Assembly (NCBI GenBank): GCA_040401595.1
Contig: JBBAOE010000046.1
Location: 1 to 13,499 of the forward strand
Origin: RFPW01 sp040401595
Lineage (GTDB): Bacteria; Pseudomonadota; Gammaproteobacteria; Burkholderiales; Burkholderiaceae_E
Reading direction: 5' to 3'
DNA length: 13,499 bases
Shown: positions 9,154 through 13,499 of the stretch, one piece after another
Layout of the letters: each line of letters starts with the position of its first letter
How positions within the stretch are numbered: the first letter of the stretch is position 1
Position numbers and translations under genes: made by a program
Notes under the pieces: generated by a model
Database searches by the model: none
The model's input: the letters and a program-made list of their open reading frames with translations, nothing else
What the model was told of the DNA's origin: nothing

Positions 9154-9224
9154 TGGCATCGGCTACTCCCTGTTCAGTCCTCAGGCAGAGCCTGAACGTC
9201 CTGAACAGGAAATCGCCGACGCCA
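9154..9224 (+). repeat. Hairpin element copy 3 (plus orientation)
   Basis: A 71-nt imperfect palindrome is centred near 9189. The inner stem TCAGGC/GCCTGA (9181-9186 and 9190-9195) has triloop AGA. The conserved asymmetric internal loop has TCC on one side and ACGTC on the other. The outer 9-bp stem is CCTGTTCAG/CTGAACAGG (9169-9177 and 9201-9209). Beyond a 5x5 internal loop a further stem GGCATCGGC/GCCGACGCC (9155-9163 and 9215-9223) has one mismatch. The 23-nt core 9178-9200 matches the minus strand of the two other copies at 19 of 23 positions. Confidence 0.8.
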
Positions 9225-9228
9225 TGGT

Positions 9229-9288
9229 TTCGGTACTTGAACTACGGACCTGACTGGATTCGGTACTTAAACCACGGCCCTGTCTGGA
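9229..9288 (+). repeat. 30-bp direct tandem repeat, two copies
   Basis: Units 9229-9258 and 9259-9288 are adjacent and match at 26 of 30 positions. Each starts TTCGGTACTT and ends CTGGA. The region reaches the assembly gap 59 bp later. No coding or structural role is apparent. Confidence 0.85.
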
Positions 9289-9347
9289 CTTTGGCAGTTC
9301 GTCAGAACACTTGGTATGAACACCAAAACCGCGTCACCCCAACCCTC

Positions 9348-9447
9348 NNNNNNNNNNNNNNNNNNNNNNNNNNNNNNNNNNNNNNNNNNNNNNNNNNNNN
9401 NNNNNNNNNNNNNNNNNNNNNNNNNNNNNNNNNNNNNNNNNNNNNNN
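9348..9447. other. Assembly gap (100 N)
   Basis: Exactly 100 N bases, the usual placeholder for a scaffold gap of unknown length. It is flanked by a tandem repeat on the left and by a hairpin element whose left arm is cut off at 9448, so the true missing sequence may be much longer and repetitive. Confidence 0.98.
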
Positions 9448-9488
9448 CTTTTTCAGGACGTTCGGGCTATGCACGAGGACTGAAAAAG
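9448..9488 (-). repeat. Hairpin element copy 1 (minus orientation, left arm cut by gap)
   Basis: The outer stem CTTTTTCAG (9448-9456) pairs with CTGAAAAAG (9480-9488) around the 23-nt core 9457-9479. Positions 9449-9487 are identical over 39 bp to copy 2. The left arm stops at the N gap, so the full stem cannot be seen. Confidence 0.85.
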
Positions 9489-9504
9489 AATGTCCTTACG
9501 CGCA

Positions 9505-9620
9505 GCGACTGCACCCCAGCGCCGCGACTGAGCCCTAGCACTGCGACCGAGCCCTCGTGCGACGACCGAGTATTCACGCAGCGACAGAACCCTCGCTCAA
9601 CGACAAAGCCCTCTCGCCGG
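9505..9620 (+). repeat. Degenerate tandem repeats, GCGAC-GAGCCCT type, about 16-22 bp
   Basis: Successive segments beginning near 9505, 9524, 9543, 9559, 9581 and 9601 start with (G)CGAC. Several continue with a GAGCCCT-like block, for example GCGACTGAGCCCTAG and GCGACCGAGCCCTCG. Period and sequence drift, suggesting an old or rapidly diverging array. It is non-coding. Confidence 0.5.
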
Positions 9621-9673
9621 ACGAAATCCGCGTCGACGACAACCACCCGCTCCAGGACCTGCGTCGAGGGCGA

Positions 9674-9733
9674 TGGGATGGGTATTTTTCAGGACGTTCG
9701 GGCTATGCACGAGGACTGAAAAATTCCATCCCA
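9674..9733 (-). repeat. Hairpin element copy 2 (minus orientation, complete)
   Basis: The 39-bp sequence at 9685-9723 is identical to copy 1 and lies inside a longer palindrome. The inner arms are ATTTTTCAG/CTGAAAAAT (9684-9692 and 9716-9724). The outer arms TGGGATGG/CCATCCCA (9674-9681 and 9726-9733) are joined through a small 2/1 internal loop. The core is 9693-9715. The base pair flanking the shared 39 bp is A-T here and C-G in copy 1, a compensatory difference. Confidence 0.85.
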
Positions 9734-9793
9734 ACGCCCAACGCCCAACGCCCAACGCCCGGCTCACAACGCCCAACGCCCAACGCCCAGCTC
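9731..9793 (+). repeat. Heptanucleotide tandem array (CCAACGC), nine units in register
   Basis: Nine consecutive 7-bp units occur in a fixed register. Six are exact CCAACGC (units 1-4, 7 and 8). Variants are CCGGCTC (unit 5), ACAACGC (unit 6) and CCAGCTC (unit 9). The array starts inside the right arm of hairpin copy 2. A related CCAACGC occurs out of register at 9800. No gene spans it. Confidence 0.85.
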
Positions 9794-9853
9794 CTAGCGC
9801 CAACGCCCCGGTCAGCCCCGAGTACCCGACGCTCACCACGGGCAACCCACCCC

Positions 9854-11659
9854 TCAGTCCTCGAGCCCCAGCTCCTTGATCTTGCGCGTGATCGTATTGC
9901 GTCCGATTCCGAGACGCTGCGCAGCCTCGATCCGGCGCCCGCGCGTATGCCGCAGCGCTGTCCGCAGCAGGGTGGTTTCAAACTCTCGAACCAGCCGATC
10001 CATCAGATCGCTGTGCTCCGGTGGCTCGCCCGCCGATGTTTGTGCATTCAGGAGTGAATCCACCTCACGCTCGAGCTGATGGCCCCAGTCCACCCAGACC
10101 TTCGAGCCCCCCCCGAGATTTGTACCGACGACAACTGTGGGACGAGCATCGACCTCGATGCCCTCGCGATCAAGGCCAACGCTATAGCCCAAATCGACAT
10201 CCTCCAGAACGACCGGAGTGCTCCGCGCGATTCCGGATTCAGGGCTCGCCGTTCCCGCCAGGAAGGGCATTGGCTTCGACTCGGGATTGGGATCGGACAG
10301 GCCCGCTCCTAGCGCCACATCCTGCTCACTCGGATAGCCCAAGGATGCGTCGCGATGTTCAGCCGCGTTCAACTCCCCCCGAACAGCATGGGGTGCATCG
10401 ATGACGCGCGCGCTGGACTCGCGCTCGGCCAGCACTTGTCCGCCGGCAGGACGGGACGCGAACTCTCGGCCAGCCGCATCACCGCTCAACAATTCGCGGA
10501 CTTCCGGCGGCAAGTCGCCGACGTCCACCGTCTGGGCCGGCGCCATGACATTGAGCCAATGGCAGACATTTTCGAGTTGACGGACATTGCCGGGCCAGCC
10601 AAACCGAGCCAGCAGGTTGACCGCAGCGTCCGTGAGCCGCTTAGGGTCTGTTCCCAGGCTGCGCGAACTGGTCGTCAGGAAATGACGCGCCAGCAAGGGC
10701 ACGTCTTCGGGCCGCTCCCGCAGCGCGGGAAGCCGCAGGCGAATGACATTGAGGCGATGGAACAGATCCTCGCGAAACAAGCCCTGGCGTACCCGTGCCT
10801 CAAGCGCCTGATGCGTCGCTGCGATGACCCGTACATCGGCGCGCAGGGGCGAATGCCCCCCGACCCGATAAAAGTGGCCATCCGACAGCACGCGCAGGAG
10901 TCGAGTCTGCAATTCAGGCGGCATGTCGCCAATTTCATCGAGAAACAGCGTGCCGCCTTCGGCTTGTTCAAAACGACCACGGCGCATCGCTTGCGCCCCA
11001 GTAAATGCACCGCGCTCATGACCGAACAGTTCGCTCTCGAGCAGATCACGCGGAATCGCCGCGGTGTTGAGCGCAACGAAGGGCTTGTTCGAGCGCGGGC
11101 TGTGACGGTGCAAGGCCCGCGCGACGAGTTCTTTCCCGGTCCCCGATTCACCCGTCACAAGCACCGTCACGCTCGACTGCGACAAGCGCCCGATCGCCCG
11201 AAAGACTTCCTGCATGGCAGGCGCCTGACCGAGCATGTCGGGCGCTTCGGTCAGGATCTCCTCAACGGCCGCTTCGCGCTTGCCCTCAGCAACAGCGCGG
11301 CGAATCAGATCGAGCGCCTGAGCAAGATCAAAGGGTTTGGGCAGGTATTCGAACGCGCCGCTCTGGAAGGCCTGGACCGCGGTGTCCAGATCTGTAAAGG
11401 CGGTCATGATGATCACGGGTAACGCGGGACGGCGCGCCTTCATGCGCGCGAGCATCTGGACACCGCTCTGGCCGGGCATCCGAACATCCGAGATGATCGC
11501 CTGCGGGGGACTACCGCCGGGCGCGATCGCGAGGTCGAACGCCGACAAGGCTTCGCGCGCGTCGCTGTAGGCACTAACCGCAAATCCTTCCTTACTGAGC
11601 GCCCGCTCCAGCACCCAGCGGATCGACTGGTCATCGTCCACAACCCACACTGCGTCCAT
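9854..11659 (-). CDS. ntrC: NtrC: nitrogen-regulation response regulator, sigma-54 activator, with long interdomain linker
   Basis: NtrC is phosphorylated by NtrB under nitrogen limitation and activates sigma-54 promoters such as that of glnA. The 601-residue product has a receiver domain with VVDDD (6-10), phospho-acceptor D58 and K108. The AAA+ domain, about 140-385, has Walker A GESGTGKE (170-177), the sigma-54 contact loop GAFTGA (217-222) and Walker B GGTLFLDE (235-242). The C-terminal Fis-type helix-turn-helix is about 555-598, containing EAAQRLGIGRNTITRKIKEL. Enteric NtrC has about 470 residues. The excess is a linker near residues 391-525, Ser/Gly/Pro- and charge-rich with no recognised domain. 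ATG 11659 is chosen because GGAG lies just upstream and MDAVWVVDDDQSIRW is the family start. The in-frame ATG 11707 has no ribosome-binding site. The gene begins 53 bp after ntrB. Confidence 0.96.
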   Translation of the reverse strand: MDAVWVVDDDQSIRWVLERALSKEGFAVSAYSDAREALSAFDLAIAPGGSPPQAIISDVRMPGQSGVQMLARMKARRPALPVIIMTAFTDLDTAVQAFQSGAFEYLPKPFDLAQALDLIRRAVAEGKREAAVEEILTEAPDMLGQAPAMQEVFRAIGRLSQSSVTVLVTGESGTGKELVARALHRHSPRSNKPFVALNTAAIPRDLLESELFGHERGAFTGAQAMRRGRFEQAEGGTLFLDEIGDMPPELQTRLLRVLSDGHFYRVGGHSPLRADVRVIAATHQALEARVRQGLFREDLFHRLNVIRLRLPALRERPEDVPLLARHFLTTSSRSLGTDPKRLTDAAVNLLARFGWPGNVRQLENVCHWLNVMAPAQTVDVGDLPPEVRELLSGDAAGREFASRPAGGQVLAERESSARVIDAPHAVRGELNAAEHRDASLGYPSEQDVALGAGLSDPNPESKPMPFLAGTASPESGIARSTPVVLEDVDLGYSVGLDREGIEVDARPTVVVGTNLGGGSKVWVDWGHQLEREVDSLLNAQTSAGEPPEHSDLMDRLVREFETTLLRTALRHTRGRRIEAAQRLGIGRNTITRKIKELGLED

Positions 11660-11712
11660 AGTCTCCGTCCTTGCCTTTGCGCCTGCCAAACGAACGGCGA
11701 CGCTCATTGAAC

Positions 11713-12834
11713 TTAGTCTGAACAGGGCAACGGCAACCGGATCTTAAAATCGGTCCGACCGGGGCGACTGTCGCATTCAATCGTGCCCCGGTGTTGCTGC
11801 ACGAAGGTTTGCGCCAGCGGCAGACCCAAGCCACTGCCACCATCACGGCCCGAAACGAGGGGGAGGAAGATCCGGTCACGGATTGCTTCCGGGACCCCCG
11901 GGCCCTCGTCTATCACATGCAAGTCCAGTGCCAGTCGAAACCGCTGTCGGGCGATGGTGACCTGACGCGCGACTCTGGTACGCAACAAGATGGTGCCACC
12001 TCCACTCATGGATTGGGCTGCATTACGCACCAAGTTGAGCAGTGCCTGGATCAACTGCTCCTTGTCCCCCCGGAACTCGGGCAAGCTGGCGTCGTAATCG
12101 CGCTGAATCTGCAGCGCAACCGGAAATTCGGCCAGAACGACCGACCGCACCCGCTCACAGACCTCATGAATATTGACGTCATCCACGATGCGCGGGACCC
12201 GGTGCGGCGCCAATAAGCGGTCCACCAGGGTCTGCAGCCGATCCGCTTCCTTGATGATGACCCCGGTGTACTCGCGCAAATCCGCGTTCGGCAGCTCGGC
12301 TTCGAGCAACTGGGCGGCGCCGCGAATGCCACCGAGGGGATTCTTGATCTCATGCGCGAGATTGCGCACCAACTCCCGACTGACTTGGGTGGATTGCAGC
12401 AAACGCTCCTCACGATCGGCCCGAAGGCGTTGATCGATTTCCCGGATCTCCAGCAAAACACCTCGAAATGGTGCATCCAGTGCCACTGCGACGGATTCGA
12501 ATTGCAGGCCGTCGCGGCTGTCTCGCCCCAGAACAGTGCGATCGTCTGGATCGCGCCCGATCCGCTCCAAACGCAGATCCTGTTGCTTGACGCCGAGGCG
12601 GCCTGCCAATTGATCGGCAAGCAAGGCTTCAATGGCTGAACCGTCCACGAATAAGCGCGAGAAAACCTGACCAGCCACAGCCCGCACCGACACCCCCAAT
12701 AACTGTTCGGCCATGGGGTTGAGAAAGCGCGTGTGGCCGAATTCGTCCAACACCACGACACCACTGGGAACCTGTTCCAGACCAGCCCATTCCGCCATCA
12801 CGTTGGCCTGTCTCAAATTGGTGGCGACGCTCAT
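11713..12834 (-). CDS. ntrB: NtrB: nitrogen-regulation sensor histidine kinase
   Basis: NtrB (also GlnL) is the cytosolic kinase/phosphatase that sets NtrC phosphorylation in response to PII protein. The 373-residue product has a PAS-type N-terminal domain, about 15-130. The dimerisation/phospho-acceptor helix has H161 in LVRNLAHEIKNPLGGIRGAA, the signature NtrB H-box. The HATPase domain has N-box N271 (NLVRNAAQSM), the D309-E-G-P-G box and GGSGLGLPLA (332-341). There are no membrane segments, as expected. ATG 12834 is preceded by AGGAG at 8 nt. The gene starts 11 bp after the DUF4124 gene stop and is followed by ntrC, a conserved kinase-regulator operon order. Confidence 0.96.
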   Translation of the reverse strand: MSVATNLRQANVMAEWAGLEQVPSGVVVLDEFGHTRFLNPMAEQLLGVSVRAVAGQVFSRLFVDGSAIEALLADQLAGRLGVKQQDLRLERIGRDPDDRTVLGRDSRDGLQFESVAVALDAPFRGVLLEIREIDQRLRADREERLLQSTQVSRELVRNLAHEIKNPLGGIRGAAQLLEAELPNADLREYTGVIIKEADRLQTLVDRLLAPHRVPRIVDDVNIHEVCERVRSVVLAEFPVALQIQRDYDASLPEFRGDKEQLIQALLNLVRNAAQSMSGGGTILLRTRVARQVTIARQRFRLALDLHVIDEGPGVPEAIRDRIFLPLVSGRDGGSGLGLPLAQTFVQQHRGTIECDSRPGRTDFKIRLPLPCSD

Positions 12835-12845
12835 GCTGTTCGCTC

Positions 12846-13400
12846 CTAGTCTTTCAACGACGAAATTTCTCGGTTCAGGGCCTTCAGATTCCCTTCCGTG
12901 CGGCCAAGTTCTTCGCGCAGACGCACGGTCCGGTCCAGCGCCTTGGGCTGCCCGCTCTGAGCCGCGCTGATTTCCTGACGCAGCGCCTCCAGGCGCGCCT
13001 GTTCCTTGGCCAGTTCCTCTTCAAGGATCCGGCGCCGATCCATATCCCGGGCTTTCTGGGTTGCTGGATCCACCCGCAAGGCTGAAGGGCCGGGTATGCC
13101 CGGTACGCCGGGTACGGACAAGCCAACCGATCCGTTCGATGTCCCGGAACGAAGCGGCGCGTTCCCTGGCGTGGTCGACCCAGCCCCTGCAGAGCCTGGC
13201 TGTGCCGGGCGCTGCGCCGGAACGGGAATGGTCGTCACGGGCGCAAGATCCAGACGGGCGCAACGATCCCGCGGGGTGTTGGTGTATTCGGGAACTCCAT
13301 TCGCCGACTCACAGCGAAAGACCTGGGCCGAGGCGGGCCAGGCCGCAAGGACCAGCAGTCCCAGGATCAGCATCCGAGCAGTGCGCAGCGCCATTCGCAT
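12846..13400 (-). CDS. Exported DUF4124-domain protein with C-terminal coiled coil
   Basis: This 184-residue protein has a signal peptide, with hydrophobic core about residues 9-23 and likely cleavage after PASA (A26). A DUF4124-like N-terminal motif follows: QVFRCESANGVPEYTNTP with a second Cys in RDRC. Such motifs usually read YRCxDxxGxxxYxxxP. The middle, about 50-110, is Pro/Gly/Ser-rich and includes PGVPGIPGPS, reminiscent of the collagen-like stretch in the glutaredoxin-like protein. The end, about 118-184, is charged and heptad-like, probably a coiled coil. ATG 13400 is chosen because GAGGG precedes it and it gives a clean signal peptide; the longer frame upstream does not. It is the first gene before ntrB in view. 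DUF4124 function is unknown. Confidence 0.85.
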   Translation of the reverse strand: MRMALRTARMLILGLLVLAAWPASAQVFRCESANGVPEYTNTPRDRCARLDLAPVTTIPVPAQRPAQPGSAGAGSTTPGNAPLRSGTSNGSVGLSVPGVPGIPGPSALRVDPATQKARDMDRRRILEEELAKEQARLEALRQEISAAQSGQPKALDRTVRLREELGRTEGNLKALNREISSLKD

Positions 13401-13404
13401 CGAT

Positions 13405-13435
13405 CCCTCAGCCTGTGTGAGGGCTCCGAAGAGCC
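13405..13435 (-). promoter_or_regulatory. Leader with overlapping hairpins covering the DUF4124-gene ribosome-binding site
   Basis: On the minus strand, GGCTC-TTCG-GAGCC (plus 13422-13435) is a 5-bp stem closed by a UUCG tetraloop. Just downstream, CCCTCA (plus 13418-13423) can pair with TGAGGG (plus 13405-13410), which contains the Shine-Dalgarno before ATG 13400. The two stems share plus bases 13422-13423, so they partly exclude each other. Regulatory meaning is not proven. Confidence 0.35.
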
Positions 13436-13499
13436 GCCAATCTTGACCGATCGACGCAGCGGACGTGCAACCCGGCACCCGTTCCACGCCCTCCGCTCC

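Larger units (their letters stand above)
9048..9853. other. Non-coding, repeat-rich convergent intergenic region with assembly gap
   Basis: No convincing gene lies between the stops of xth and ntrC. The open frames here translate to repeat sequence and have no family features. The region holds three hairpin elements with a shared core, a 30-bp tandem pair, degenerate GCGAC repeats, a heptanucleotide array and a 100-N gap. The gap very probably marks collapse at these repeats. Confidence 0.75.

Noticed and set aside
9448..9488. Hairpin copies as ordinary intrinsic terminators
   Set aside because: The T and A runs form the base of the stem and the core is shared with copy 3, which has no such runs. 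Termination is possible but does not explain the conserved core.
9448..9793. Possible CRISPR array
   Set aside because: The 39-bp direct repeats occur only twice, about 236 bp apart, and the other repeats are short heptamers or degenerate units. There is no repeat-spacer periodicity and no cas gene.
9851..9862. A fourth hairpin-core copy at the ntrC stop (GAGGACTGA)
   Set aside because: Only nine bases match the core edge, they encode the final LED and stop of NtrC, and no hairpin arms surround them. Probably coincidence.
9237..10057. Plus-strand frames crossing the N gap and the repeat region
   Set aside because: They translate to tandem repeat peptides or N-derived unknowns, have no ribosome-binding site, and run into antisense ntrC.
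10355..11422. Plus-strand frame of 355 codons
   Set aside because: It lies opposite the NtrC AAA+ domain, which has intact Walker A, GAFTGA and Walker B motifs on the minus strand.

Overview
The window looks like a chromosomal segment of a GC-rich proteobacterium. The gene set folD, prlC-type oligopeptidase A, xth, and a DUF4124 gene followed by ntrB and ntrC is one I associate with Betaproteobacteria (Burkholderiales type). That placement is an inference from gene order and protein style; no rRNA is present to confirm it. One 100-N assembly gap lies at 9348-9447.

Left edge (1-1645): a tyrosine integrase of the P4/DUF4102 type runs off the left end on the minus strand. It sits next to tRNA-Glu(UUC), with tRNA-Ala(GGC) upstream of that. 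The 3' end of tRNA-Glu faces the integrase. This is the usual layout of an integrated island, so the chromosome probably lies to the right of position 1419 and an island extends to the left, out of view.

Housekeeping block (1795-9047): folD (one-carbon metabolism) and an M3 metallopeptidase are followed by an exported glutaredoxin-like protein with two low-complexity repeat regions. A convergent minus-strand pair follows: a GloA-type glyoxalase I and a 2-oxoglutarate/Fe(II) oxygenase, joined by a one-base TGATG overlap. Divergent from that pair is a plus-strand SDR oxidoreductase followed by exonuclease III (xth).

Repeat-rich intergenic region (9048-9853): xth and ntrC converge on about 800 bp of non-coding DNA. 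It holds three copies of a hairpin element. The central core is conserved, while the arms differ completely between copies yet stay self-complementary. A 30-bp tandem pair, degenerate GCGAC-type repeats, a 7-bp tandem array and the assembly gap lie in the same region. The hairpin family is the most interesting signal in the window.

Right edge (9854-13400, all minus strand): an exported DUF4124/coiled-coil protein, the histidine kinase NtrB and the sigma-54 activator NtrC form a likely operon. NtrC is unusually long because of a linker of roughly 130 residues between its AAA+ and DNA-binding domains. The DUF4124 leader contains two overlapping hairpins, one of which would mask the ribosome-binding site.
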